Assembly: GCA_039819665.1 (NCBI GenBank)
Contig: JBCBRM010000014.1
Span: 81,362 to 145,361 of the forward strand
Direction: 5' to 3'
DNA length: 64,000 nt
From: JAWPMV01 sp039819665
GTDB taxonomy: Bacteria > Bacteroidota > Bacteroidia > J057
The position numbers were made by a program, and so were the translations under genes. The notes under the pieces were generated by a model that was given only the letters and a program-made list of their open reading frames with translations, ran no database searches and was not told the origin of the DNA. Each line of letters starts with the position of its first letter. The stretch's first letter is position 1. Positions 26,102-34,618 of the stretch are shown here, piece by piece.

Positions 26102-28108
26102 ATGAAGAACTCCCTGCTTATTGTTTCCTTGCTGCTATTTTCCCCCTTTGTTTTTGCGCAAATTGGTTTTGGCGATTCCACCCATTTGTTGCCTAGTGCC
26201 CCCAATTATAGTGGTGTATGTATAGGCATCGCTGATATGAATTCAGATCGTAAAGATGATATTATTCACCTTCAAAATGGTACCATCCTCTATATAGAGT
26301 ATCAGAATAAAAAGAATGAAGAGTTTATCAGTGAGCGCATTGATACAGTCGCTGAGGAAAGTCAGTGGGCGCTATGTATTGGAGATGTAGATAACAATGG
26401 TTTCAATGATATCATGGTTGGGGGGCAATATGATGGTTTGAAGTTATATAAGGGAAATGTATCCAAATCATTTGAAAAATCTCTCCTTCCCCTGGACTTG
26501 CTAGGACTTTTTGTACAAGGAACAAATTTCACAGACATAAATAATGACGGTTGGCTGGATGTTTTTTCCTGCCATGATGAAGCCGATAATCAAAAATTCC
26601 GCAATCTCGGAAACGGCAATTTTATTCATGACAATAGCTTAATCAATACGGTTACGGCTAGCCCCAGCGATAATTCCGGCAATTACTCTTCCATTTGGAC
26701 CGACTATGACAATGATGGGGATTTGGATATGTACCTTTCCAAATGCCGGCAAGGGGTAACTTCAGACACTGATCCACGCAGGGTAAATATGCTCCTTCAA
26801 AATGATGGGAATAATAATTTCACAGAAGTAGCCGCAGAAGCAGGTCTAGCGATTGGAGCACAGAGTTGGGCTGCGGACTTTGCCGATATCGATAATGATG
26901 GAGATCTCGATGTATTTGTGATCAATCATTTTGAAGATAGTCAGCTACTTGAAAATAATGGAGATGGTACTTTTAGTAATATCAGCTTGAATTCAGGCTT
27001 TTTCCCTACACTGCGGGGAGTATTTGGTGTACAGGCAATCTTTCGTGATTTCGATAATGACGGCTTTGTCGATCTTCTTTTTTCGGGAAATCAACACCAT
27101 ATATTCCTCAACAATGGAGATAAAAGTTTCACCCCTCAGGACAATCCTTTTACGGATACACAAATCGAATCATTTGCAATAGGGGATTTAAATCAGGATG
27201 GTTTTCTGGATGTATATGCGGGTTATGCCTATTTTTTTACTGACCCCAGTCAAAATCCAGATAAACTTTTCCTCAATGATGGGAATAACAATCACTTCCT
27301 AAATGTGATCCTGGAAGGAGATAGCAGTAACCGAAGTGCTGTGGGAGCTCGTCTTTCCCTTTATGGTTCCTGGGGCGTGCAGATCCGGGAAGTAAGATCA
27401 GGAGAAGGATACGGCATTATGAACAGCCTCACCCAGCATTTTGGATTGGGGCAGGCAACAAGTATCGATTCTTTGGTGATACAATGGCCTACAGGAGTAA
27501 AGGATAAAGTTACTTTTCCTGCCATTGATCAGAGCTTGCGGGTACTTGAAAACTCGACCAAGCCTATCAGCTATGACTTTTTCGTGGTCCAGGAAAGTTT
27601 AGGAAATGCCAATGTTATCTGGCAAACCTTTGATGAGAAGGATATCAATTTTTTTACGATTCAGAGAAGTCGCGATAGGATTAGCTGGGAGAATCTTATA
27701 GACATTGCTGCCAAAGGGACTCCCAATAATCGAGCGAACTACTTCTTTTTGGATAAAGCCTCCCTTTCTGGAACCAGTTATTACCGTTTGAAACAGACCA
27801 ATGAAAATGGGAATTTCTACTTCTCAGAATCTCGAGAAATTGCGCTCGATCCCCGAGAGAATGCCTGGACCCTGGCACCAAACCCTGCTGAAGGATTCAC
27901 AGAGGCCTTTTCGCTTAATGGAGAACTATCTGATTTTCGCTGGGAATTGATGAGTCCGGATAGTCGAATACTGGATGCAGGAGATGTTGGAGAAGCTGTT
28001 GATCGAATAGGTGTCGATTTGTCAGGTTTGACCCCCGGTTATTATTTCCTGAGGCTTTATGCACTGGATGAGAGTTGGGCGCAGACGTTGGTTCTTGTGA
28101 AGCCTTAA
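26102..28108 (+). CDS. FG-GAP repeat / ASPIC-UnbV secreted protein, T9SS-sorted
   Basis: A 668-residue exported protein (signal peptide NSLLIVSLLLFSPFVFAQ). Several VCBS/FG-GAP beta-propeller repeats with calcium-binding DxDxDGDxD loops (DYDNDGDLDMY, DIDNDGDLDVF, DFDNDGFVDLL, DLNQDGFLDVY) span about 30-380. An ASPIC/UnbV domain follows (SAVGARLSLYG ... RSGEGYGIMNSLTQHFGLG). The C terminus has a fibronectin-like part and a T9SS sorting domain (LAPNPAEGF ... GYYFLRLY). This is the CRTAC1-like architecture abundant in marine Bacteroidota; it predicts a calcium-stabilised surface or released protein of unknown ligand. Confidence 0.9.
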   Translation: MKNSLLIVSLLLFSPFVFAQIGFGDSTHLLPSAPNYSGVCIGIADMNSDRKDDIIHLQNGTILYIEYQNKKNEEFISERIDTVAEESQWALCIGDVDNNGFNDIMVGGQYDGLKLYKGNVSKSFEKSLLPLDLLGLFVQGTNFTDINNDGWLDVFSCHDEADNQKFRNLGNGNFIHDNSLINTVTASPSDNSGNYSSIWTDYDNDGDLDMYLSKCRQGVTSDTDPRRVNMLLQNDGNNNFTEVAAEAGLAIGAQSWAADFADIDNDGDLDVFVINHFEDSQLLENNGDGTFSNISLNSGFFPTLRGVFGVQAIFRDFDNDGFVDLLFSGNQHHIFLNNGDKSFTPQDNPFTDTQIESFAIGDLNQDGFLDVYAGYAYFFTDPSQNPDKLFLNDGNNNHFLNVILEGDSSNRSAVGARLSLYGSWGVQIREVRSGEGYGIMNSLTQHFGLGQATSIDSLVIQWPTGVKDKVTFPAIDQSLRVLENSTKPISYDFFVVQESLGNANVIWQTFDEKDINFFTIQRSRDRISWENLIDIAAKGTPNNRANYFFLDKASLSGTSYYRLKQTNENGNFYFSESREIALDPRENAWTLAPNPAEGFTEAFSLNGELSDFRWELMSPDSRILDAGDVGEAVDRIGVDLSGLTPGYYFLRLYALDESWAQTLVLVKP

Positions 28109-28190
28109 GGCATTAGTTTTTATTCCTATCCAAGTTTTCTACCATTAGGACTCATTTTTCAAAATGGATAAAGACCTTTTGAATTGTTTT

Positions 28191-28386
28191 TCCACCTTTT
28201 TTAATAAAGGTGAAGCCAAAAATCGCAGAGCCCAAAGCCAGCCACACAAGCCGCCCCAGCTCCCGATGGGCTCTGCAGGGCCATCGCACTTGAGTGGTGG
28301 ATTAGGGTATTTCAGAAATTCTTTCGCTAATACCCCAACACACTAATACCCTAACACGCCGACACTTCCCTTTGCGCGACGGGGCC
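28191..28386 (+). repeat. Dispersed structured intergenic element, copy 1
   Basis: This stretch fills most of the 358-bp gap between convergent genes. In order it has hairpin 1 (CACCTTT 28193-28199 / AAAGGTG 28206-28212), a perfect 9-bp stem (GCAGAGCCC 28225-28233 / GGGCTCTGC 28268-28276, 34-base loop), a third hairpin (TTAGGGTATT near 28302 with AATACCCCAA near 28329), an AC-rich tract (CAACACACTAATACCCTAAC) and CGCGACGGGGCC at the end. The same modules in the same order lie on the minus strand at 58130-58382, where the 9-bp stem differs at two paired positions by compensating changes. It could be a structured RNA, a shared 3' element or a small mobile repeat. No protein is encoded. Confidence 0.75.
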
Positions 28387-28410
28387 TAAATAATACAAAG
28401 ACAAAAAAGA

Positions 28411-28437
28411 AAAAACCGAACCCTATTCAGGGTCCGG
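28411..28437 (-). terminator. Terminator of the peptidoglycan-binding protein gene
   Basis: Read on the minus strand: stem CCGGACCCT / AGGGTTCGG (one mismatch), loop GAAT, then a long U-rich run. It lies 29 bp after the stop codon at 28467. Confidence 0.8.
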
Positions 28438-28466
28438 CTTCTCATTTGGTTCAATTCTATTTATTC

Positions 28467-29435
28467 TTATCCCTGAACTCCCAAAGACTGTAGCGTCTGC
28501 AGGTTCAGGTTTCCTTGAGGTAGTTCTTTATCTTTTTGGTACTGACGAAGAGCCGCCTGAGTTTGAACTCCCATTACGCCATCAACTGGACCGGGATTAT
28601 ATCCTTTCCCTTGAAGTGCACGTTGAACGTCTCTTACGATTGCTGTGGTTGTTTTCGCAGCACAAAGGATTTCTGTCCACTCAGTATAACCCCCTTTAGA
28701 TACCAATCTTTTTTCCTTAGAAGTTTTGTAAACCGCAGGGATTACAACTTCACGCTTCTGAGCAGGAGTAACTAATACACGCTTAGTTACTGTTTTGTAC
28801 TCAGCTGGAATTTCCTCAGTTCTTACCGTAGCAGGAGTTTTGAGGACACGCTTGGTGATCGTTTTGTATTCTGCAGGAATATCAACGGTCGAAGTTTCAG
28901 CTGCTTTTACCAGGACTTGCTTTTGAACCGTGCGGTAAACAGCAGGCTTTTCTTCCCAGCAAAGGATGTAACAATCTTCGGGATTGTCAGAAAAACAGTT
29001 TTGGTCTTTCTTTTTGCGAACCCACTCACCACGTGGAGCTTCTACCATTTCACGATTTGAAGCGGTGCGATATACGGCAGGAACTTCTACTACTTTGGTT
29101 GAGGCTTCTTTTACAACTACCTGTTCCGTTACGGTTTCATATACAGCTGGAACAGGAATTTGGCGAGTCGAGGCTTCCTTCACCAATACTCTTTCCGTGC
29201 GAGTCTCATACACAGCAGGAATGATCTCATATTTTGAAGATGCTTCCTTTACCAATTCTTGTTTGTCAACGTACTCGTAGCGATCAGGCATTTTACATTT
29301 GGCAAAACACTTACCAAATTCAGGAGTCGGAGGAAGATCGTCAAATGGAATCTCCTCACTTGAGTTTTGCGCGAAAGAATAGTTCATGACGCCCAAAACC
29401 ATGATCAAGGTGTAAAAATATTTCACTGCTTTCAT
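28467..29435 (-). CDS. Exported repeat protein with C-terminal peptidoglycan-binding domain
   Basis: A 322-residue secreted protein with a signal peptide (AVKYFYTLIMVLGVMNYSFAQ). Residues about 55-265 are built from about seven copies of a 25-residue degenerate repeat of the form IPAVYETxTExVLVKEAST. A 30-residue Cys-rich insertion (DQNCFSDNPEDCYILCWEE) interrupts the array. The C terminus (about 265-322) is a PG_binding_1 domain (VRDVQRALQGKGYNPGPVDGVMGVQTQAALRQYQ). It is probably periplasmic, tethered to the cell wall. The repeat is not a family I can name, and its partner is unknown. Complete and singly transcribed. Confidence 0.82.
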   Translation of the reverse strand: MKAVKYFYTLIMVLGVMNYSFAQNSSEEIPFDDLPPTPEFGKCFAKCKMPDRYEYVDKQELVKEASSKYEIIPAVYETRTERVLVKEASTRQIPVPAVYETVTEQVVVKEASTKVVEVPAVYRTASNREMVEAPRGEWVRKKKDQNCFSDNPEDCYILCWEEKPAVYRTVQKQVLVKAAETSTVDIPAEYKTITKRVLKTPATVRTEEIPAEYKTVTKRVLVTPAQKREVVIPAVYKTSKEKRLVSKGGYTEWTEILCAAKTTTAIVRDVQRALQGKGYNPGPVDGVMGVQTQAALRQYQKDKELPQGNLNLQTLQSLGVQG

Positions 29436-29723
29436 AAATGAATAATGCGTTAGTGATTTTTGGATTTGATGATATATAATTGAGATATTAAATACTTGCT
29501 AATACAGTCCTCGTCCGTCTCCCGTAGGAGCTTGGATAACCTTGGACTCATGAGCAAGGGCGTTAGTCTGGAAATAAGCTGTGATTTGCCTTTAAGACAT
29601 GAATTCTTGAATGAAGTCACAAGGCAAACCAGAAAAGTGACTTTTAGCGAATTTTATCTCTTATATATACACACAAAAAAATCTGCAATTCCTGTTATAT
29701 TGCAACGAATTAGAAGCTTTTTT

Positions 29724-30380
29724 ATGAAAAATATCAATATCAGCCTGATAATCACCGCAATTCTTTTGCCAAGCTTGCTTTTTGTAGGCTGTAAAGGCAA
29801 ATCTCCTGAAGACCTTCCCAAGTATAAAAAGCGCTTTCGCACACAGATCGCCAGCTTCGAAAATCAAAAAGAGAAAGCTGACGAAAGGGTGGAAGATGGG
29901 GTTAGTACCTTGACCGGAATCCAAAAAGCACTCGAAAATGCAAAAAATGTAGATGCCGAATTTAAGAAAGTATACGGAAAATGGGAGAAGGTGAATAAAG
30001 AGGTAGAAGATCTTAATAAAGAATATGAAAAACTGAAGTCTGATGCGGAAAACCTTTTCGCAGCTATGGAAAGGCAAACTGCCAGCCTCAATGACGAAAA
30101 GGCAAAGACTGAATTAAGTAGAGGGATAAAAACCAATAAAGATACTTACAATCAAACTTTAGCAAAGACCTCTGAAGCTATTGGGGAGCTTAGAACGCTA
30201 CATGATGAAGCCAAAGATGTAATTAAAGCTTTGGAAGTAGCAGTGGCTCTGGGAGAGATTTCCGGAGTTAATGAAGGCCTAAAAAATATCCAGGATAAGG
30301 TTACAGTGATCATGGCTGACCTCAACGAAAGTATCAAAGAGAGTAAAGAAATGTATGAGCAAAAAATGGGAGGTGCCTAA
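29724..30380 (+). CDS. Coiled-coil lipoprotein of unknown function
   Basis: I start this gene at the ATG at 29724, which opens a lipoprotein signal peptide (KNINISLIITAILLPSLLFVGC); the open frame reaches back to 29496 but that part lacks coding character. The mature 195 or so residues are highly charged, Lys- and Glu-rich, and almost wholly coiled coil with heptads (EKADERVEDGVSTL ... NKEVEDLNKEYEKLKSDAENLF). No domain is recognised. It is followed by a terminator, so it is a single-gene unit. Possibly an envelope spacer or structural lipoprotein. Confidence 0.8.
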   Translation: MKNINISLIITAILLPSLLFVGCKGKSPEDLPKYKKRFRTQIASFENQKEKADERVEDGVSTLTGIQKALENAKNVDAEFKKVYGKWEKVNKEVEDLNKEYEKLKSDAENLFAAMERQTASLNDEKAKTELSRGIKTNKDTYNQTLAKTSEAIGELRTLHDEAKDVIKALEVAVALGEISGVNEGLKNIQDKVTVIMADLNESIKESKEMYEQKMGGA

Positions 30381-30405
30381 AAAAACTTCCATTTTTTCCA
30401 TTTTT

Positions 30406-30450
30406 CAGGGCAGAAGGATCGATCAAAGATTCCTCTGCCCTTAGTTTTTT
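30406..30450 (+). terminator. Rho-independent terminator
   Basis: Stem GGGCAGA / TCTGCCC, extended by a GGA/TCC segment past a bulge, followed by TTAG and six T; it ends the lipoprotein gene. Confidence 0.7.
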
Positions 30451-30574
30451 CTCACGCTTGCTAGAGAAAGATAGACGCATATTCAAGGCAGGCGAACAAT
30501 TGCTGTGTGTGGAACCGTAATTGAAGAGACCATTGTGAAGACAAACTCCCAATGTTTAACTCAAATACTTAATT

Positions 30575-30958
30575 ATGAAATTATCGAAGCTTTTATACTT
30601 AGCCATTATTCCCCTCCTTATCTCGCCTTCCTTGAATGCAAGTAAGGACAGTCATGTAGAAACCAATGTTCAATCTGTTTTTTTTGAAGAAGTTTATGAG
30701 CATGGGAAAGATAGGAAGCTCTCTCGGGCATTGAGGGAATGTGAATCTGCCAATAGATATCTTGAAAAAGAGATGTATGTTATGGAAGATGAATTGGCCA
30801 GAGCTAAAAGGAGGATGAAGCGTATGCAAGCTAGAATCCGGGATTATGAGACGCAGCTTGAATATTACCAGAAAAGAGCTCCACGCCGTCCAAGAGCTGC
30901 CGGTTATGGAGATGGTAGAAACAGAAGCCGAAACGGATATAAGTACAGAAATTATTAG
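30575..30958 (+). CDS. Small exported coiled-coil protein with Arg-rich tail
   Basis: I do not recognise a family. The 127 residues have a signal peptide (KLSKLLYLAIIPLLISPSLNAS), a coiled coil at about 45-100 (RALRECESANRYLEKEMYVMEDELARAKRRMKRMQARI) and a very basic tail (RAPRRPRAAGYGDGRNRSRNGYKYRNY). Codon periodicity and the signal support a real gene. It lies 50 bp before futalosine hydrolase on the same strand, without a visible terminator between. Confidence 0.7.
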   Translation: MKLSKLLYLAIIPLLISPSLNASKDSHVETNVQSVFFEEVYEHGKDRKLSRALRECESANRYLEKEMYVMEDELARAKRRMKRMQARIRDYETQLEYYQKRAPRRPRAAGYGDGRNRSRNGYKYRNY

Positions 30959-31008
30959 CATCCATCCCTGAATTTGTGCCCAAAGCATCACTTTCGCTAA
31001 CTTGAAGT

Positions 31009-31683
31009 ATGAAAATCCTTCTGGTAGCAGCTACACCACCTGAGACAGCACAAATTCGAGAGCAATTAGGGATCGAAATGAAGCAGACTCATATTGGGTC
31101 TGCTCGTTTCGATCCTTATTTTATTGAAGTCCTTCATACCGGGATTGGGATGGTAAATACCGCTTTTCAACTAGGGAAATACTTTAGCCATACAAAACCA
31201 GATATCGCTATAAATCTGGGGATAGCCGGTAGTTTTAGTCGAGATTTTGCCCTGGGAGAAGTTCTTGAAGTTGTAGAAGATCAGTTTAGCGAATTGGGAG
31301 CCGAAGATGGAGAGGGCTTTTTGGATCTGGAAACTATGGGCTTTCCGCTATTTGAAAAGGAGGGCAGAACCTACTACCATTCCCTTCGCAATCCCCATGT
31401 TTCCCCTTTCGATTTGAAAAAAGTATCAGGTACAACTGTCAATACCGTTCATGGGAATGAGCAATCCATTTCAAAACTCCTGAAGCGTGTAGAGGTGGTC
31501 GTAGAAAGCATGGAAGGAGCTGCCTTTTTTCAGGCATGTTTACAGGAAGATGTAAAATTTTATGCGCTTAGGAGCATTTCTAACTATGTAGAACGAAGAG
31601 ATCGTTCGAAATGGAATATCCCCCTTGCCTTATCTACGGTACAGAACTTGCTCTTTCAGAAGCTCAGGGAATCGATTCTTTAA
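31009..31683 (+). CDS. mqnB: Futalosine hydrolase
   Basis: A 224-residue nucleoside phosphorylase-fold hydrolase of the MqnB type. It removes hypoxanthine from futalosine in the menaquinone (futalosine) pathway in the cytosol. Matching features are the start ILLVAATPPE, HTGIGMVNTAFQLG, INLGIAGSF with LGEVLEVVEDQFSELGAEDG, and VVVESMEGAAFFQACL, where the Glu-Met-Glu-Gly stretch forms the nucleoside site. The family closely resembles MTA/SAH nucleosidase, but the ELGAEDG segment is diagnostic. No other mqn gene adjoins. Confidence 0.88.
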   Translation: MKILLVAATPPETAQIREQLGIEMKQTHIGSARFDPYFIEVLHTGIGMVNTAFQLGKYFSHTKPDIAINLGIAGSFSRDFALGEVLEVVEDQFSELGAEDGEGFLDLETMGFPLFEKEGRTYYHSLRNPHVSPFDLKKVSGTTVNTVHGNEQSISKLLKRVEVVVESMEGAAFFQACLQEDVKFYALRSISNYVERRDRSKWNIPLALSTVQNLLFQKLRESIL

Positions 31684-31742
31684 TTGGTTTATTCAGACAA
31701 ATCGTATAGATTAGTAAAAAAACGACAACTTTTTATAAAGCA

Positions 31743-32693
31743 ATGGCTTCCAATAAAAATTCCTCCAACATGAGAAACAGATTGATTCTTGTGGTCGCCG
31801 GTATGTTGGTTTTATCAGCACTTGCGTATTTTTCGATAAAATATTTTTCAGAGAAAAGTGAGAATGAGAAGAAGGAGAATCGAATCGCAGAGTTGAGTAC
31901 AGAGATCCTTGATCTGGAAGAGGGCATCTTTGAGCTCAAAAATGATCTGGAAGAGAAAGACATGGACTTGGCGGAGAAGGAAAAGAAGATAGACAAGAAT
32001 AAAGCACAAATTAAAGACCTTTTGGCCAGATTAAATACGGCTAAGCAAAAGGATAAGACTCAAACGGATAAGATCAGGGGCTACGAAACCCGCCTTAGAG
32101 AGCTGGAAGGTTTATTAGAAAATTACGAAAATCAAATCGCATTTCTCAAGGACCAAAATATGCTCCTGACAGGGCAGGTTGATAGCTTGCAGGTAACTCA
32201 AATTAGGATGCAGGAGGAATATCTCACCCTCAAAGCCAGCAATGACGATAATTTGGCACAGTTGGAAGAGACAGTGAAAAAAGCTTCTGTCTTAAAAGCC
32301 GCCAATTACCAATACTACAGCATCAGCAAAAAAGGGAAGGCAAAGCTGGAAACAGAATTCAGAAGACGTTCCCTCAAAGATTTGCGTGTATGCGTTACTA
32401 TTCTGGAAAATCTCGTTGCAGAATCTGGAACAAAGGATGTATATCTGGTTTTGGAAAATCCGGACGGCAGTCCTTTGACCAATTTCGGAGATGGCTTTAG
32501 CGGAACCTTTATGGCTGAAGGAAGAGAAATCTCCTACAGTGCAAAAAGCCTCATCGATTATAACAAAAGCGCCACCTTAAGTTGCATAGACTTCAGTCCC
32601 GAAGCCAATATCAAATGGCAAAAAGGTGTCCAAAATGTCTACGTCTACACAGACGGCAGAATGATTGGAAAGAGTAGTTTCGTAGTGAAGTAA
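31743..32693 (+). CDS. Membrane-anchored coiled-coil protein
   Basis: A 316-residue protein with one N-terminal membrane helix (about 13-31, LILVVAGMLVLSALAYF), a long coiled coil (about 35-185) and a C-terminal beta-rich domain (about 190-316, LKDLRVCVTILENLVAESGTKDVYLVLENPDG ... VQNVYVYTDGRMIGKSSFVVK). The last domain is seen in other Bacteroidota proteins of unknown function. Its orientation suggests most of it is periplasmic. No catalytic motif is evident; Met10 is an alternative start. Confidence 0.78.
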   Translation: MASNKNSSNMRNRLILVVAGMLVLSALAYFSIKYFSEKSENEKKENRIAELSTEILDLEEGIFELKNDLEEKDMDLAEKEKKIDKNKAQIKDLLARLNTAKQKDKTQTDKIRGYETRLRELEGLLENYENQIAFLKDQNMLLTGQVDSLQVTQIRMQEEYLTLKASNDDNLAQLEETVKKASVLKAANYQYYSISKKGKAKLETEFRRRSLKDLRVCVTILENLVAESGTKDVYLVLENPDGSPLTNFGDGFSGTFMAEGREISYSAKSLIDYNKSATLSCIDFSPEANIKWQKGVQNVYVYTDGRMIGKSSFVVK

Positions 32694-32715
32694 GTAGGGA
32701 GAATATGTTGTCGTG

Positions 32716-32767
32716 AGTGTTATAGTGTTATTGTCGAATTGTTAATGCTCTAAGCAACTATAACACT
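32716..32767. repeat. Inverted repeat of GTGTTATAG type between convergent genes
   Basis: AGTGTTATAG (32716-32725) pairs perfectly with CTATAACACT (32758-32767). The flanks contain more GTGTT / AACAC words. It fills the gap between convergent genes and may act as a bidirectional terminator; it resembles the AC-rich tracts at other convergent junctions in this window. Confidence 0.5.
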
Positions 32768-32793
32768 ACAACACTTTAACACTGCTGCATGTA

Positions 32794-34347
32794 TTACAAC
32801 TTAATTTCTTCCCCCTGCGAATTATAGTACTTAACCACAGTAAAAGGCATAGAATGATCTTCTTTTATTTTGATCCATTTCCAGTAGGTATGGAACCAGG
32901 AAAAGATGATACTCTTTAAGCCACCTTTTTTAAGGTAAGCAGCTACATAAGGATTTACCTTGATCATCAACTTCGATTCTTTATTCTGGCGGATGAGGAA
33001 GTCGATATTATTGGAAATCTCATCTGCAATCAGGATAGAGGCCTGGATTTTCCCCGTTCCATTACAGCTGGGGCATACTTCAGAGGTTTGAATATCAATC
33101 TGAGGCCTGACCCGCTGGCGGGTGATTTGCACCAATCCAAATTTGCTAATAGGCAAAATGGAATGCTTGGCACGATCCGCTTTCATAACCTTTTTCAGGT
33201 GATCATTGAGGATTTTGCGGTTTTCTGACTTTTTCAAATCAATGAAATCCACCACAATAATCCCACCCATATCTCGCAACCTCAACTGGCGTGCAATCTC
33301 ATTGGCCGCCTCCATATTGGTTTTGAGAGCTGTTTCTTCCAGGGTAGCATTATTGAGATTCTTACTTCCACTATTCACATCAATGACGTGCATAGCTTCT
33401 GTATGCTCAATCACCAGATAAGCTCCATTGGGCATCGAAGCGATTTTTCCAAAGGAAGCTTTGATCTGTTTCTCAATCCCCAATGACTGGAAAAGCGGAA
33501 TTTTCCGCTTGTGCATTTTGAGCACCTTTAGGAAATCGGGTTGATGATCCTTTAGATAGCCGGAAATGTCATTGTAGGCTTGCTTGTCATCGGTATAAAT
33601 AGCATCAAAACCCTGACTCAACATATCCCTCAAAATGCTGGTGGTGCGATTGTTTTCGCTCAGTACTTTCATAGGAGCCTTTCCTTTTCCCAAGGAACGA
33701 GCCATGTCCCACCATTTACTCAGGATATCAGAGATGTCCTTGCTCAGGGTTGCAGCATCCTTACCATCTGCAGCCGTCCGTACAATTACTCCAAAGTTTT
33801 GAGGACAGAGGCTTTCAGCTAAGACTTTTAGCCTGCGACGCTCTTCGGCACTCCTAACTTTTTTGGATACGGAAATTACTTTAGAGAAAGGAACCAGCAC
33901 AACGTACTGGCCAGGAAGGGATAGTTCACTGGAAAGTCGAGGACCTTTAGTAGAAATAGGCTCCTTGACTACCTGTACCAATACTTCCTGATTGGGTTTT
34001 AGTACCTCGCCCATTTTGCCGTGTTTATTAATATCCGGCAGGGTCTTAAGGTTGACCAAATGGTCTATCTTCCCATTCCTGCTGGAACGGGCTGATTTAA
34101 TAAATTTTAAAAGTGATCTGACCTGAGGCCCCAGGTCGAAATAGTGTAAAAAAGCGTCTCGAGGATGGCCTACATCTACAAATGCAGCATTTAATCCCGG
34201 AACGATTTTCCGTACTTTTCCCAGTACAAGGTCTCCTACAGCAAAGCCTTCATCTAACTTCTCGTGGTGAAGCTCGACGATTTTTTTGTCCTGTAAAATA
34301 CCAATTCTAAGGCCGTCATCACTCTTGCTGACGATTAGTTCATTCAC
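32794..34347 (-). CDS. rng: Ribonuclease E/G family endoribonuclease (RNase G-like)
   Basis: A 517-residue RNase E/G without the long C-terminal scaffold of RNase E. The S1 domain covers about 35-130, the catalytic core follows with the metal site in MHVIDVNSG (about 320) and GGIIVVDFIDLKK (about 360), and the zinc-link motif is CPSCNGTG. It processes rRNA 5' ends and decays mRNA. It is last in the minus-strand run HU - TPR protein - 31-residue protein - rng, with a 155-bp leader carrying a strong hairpin, where autoregulation by the enzyme is conceivable. Complete. Confidence 0.93.
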   Translation of the reverse strand: MNELIVSKSDDGLRIGILQDKKIVELHHEKLDEGFAVGDLVLGKVRKIVPGLNAAFVDVGHPRDAFLHYFDLGPQVRSLLKFIKSARSSRNGKIDHLVNLKTLPDINKHGKMGEVLKPNQEVLVQVVKEPISTKGPRLSSELSLPGQYVVLVPFSKVISVSKKVRSAEERRRLKVLAESLCPQNFGVIVRTAADGKDAATLSKDISDILSKWWDMARSLGKGKAPMKVLSENNRTTSILRDMLSQGFDAIYTDDKQAYNDISGYLKDHQPDFLKVLKMHKRKIPLFQSLGIEKQIKASFGKIASMPNGAYLVIEHTEAMHVIDVNSGSKNLNNATLEETALKTNMEAANEIARQLRLRDMGGIIVVDFIDLKKSENRKILNDHLKKVMKADRAKHSILPISKFGLVQITRQRVRPQIDIQTSEVCPSCNGTGKIQASILIADEISNNIDFLIRQNKESKLMIKVNPYVAAYLKKGGLKSIIFSWFHTYWKWIKIKEDHSMPFTVVKYYNSQGEEIKL

Positions 34348-34447
34348 TTGCTTTCGATTGTTGCTTACTTCCCCTTAGGGGATAAAGAAGCTGAAGAAGG
34401 TCTGGCTGGTACCGAGGTGTAGCAAGCAGGTGATAGACAAAATGTTT

Positions 34448-34469
34448 AGCTGGCTCAACGGAGCCAGCT
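34448..34469. repeat. Hairpin in the leader of the RNase G gene
   Basis: AGCTGGCTC / GAGCCAGCT, a perfect 9-bp stem with an AACG (minus: CGTT) loop, between the 31-residue protein gene and rng. There is no T run after it on the minus strand, so it looks like a processing or regulatory stem rather than a terminator. Confidence 0.55.
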
Positions 34470-34502
34470 CTGAATCGCATTGATAAGTAAGAACAAAAAA
34501 AT

Positions 34503-34598
34503 CTATTTGTTCTTCTTCTTATGACGGTTTTTTCTCAGACGTTTCTTACGCTTATGCGTAGCGATTTTGTGTCTTTTTCTTTTTTTTCCACAAGGCAT
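34503..34598 (-). CDS. 31-residue basic ribosomal-type protein (AURKAIP1/COX24 domain)
   Basis: The frame encodes MPCGKKRKRHKIATHKRK and then KRLRKNRHKKKNK, 31 residues with about 20 Lys/Arg/His. It matches the very small AURKAIP1/COX24-domain (DUF1713, mS38-like) proteins annotated throughout Bacteroidota, which are thought to be small-subunit ribosomal components. It sits 20 bp after the TPR gene and before rng, a sensible place for a translation-linked gene. It is too short for routine gene calling, but the family match is distinctive. Confidence 0.85.
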   Translation of the reverse strand: MPCGKKRKRHKIATHKRKKRLRKNRHKKKNK

Positions 34599-34618
34599 AA
34601 AAGTATCCTCTTATTATT

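Noticed and set aside
28164..28346. 60-residue plus-strand open frame
   Set aside because: It runs through the structured repeat element, including both arms of its stems, and has no coding-like composition or family match.
29496..29723. N-terminal extension of the coiled-coil lipoprotein
   Set aside because: A normal lipoprotein signal peptide begins at 29724; the extension would bury it and has non-coding character.
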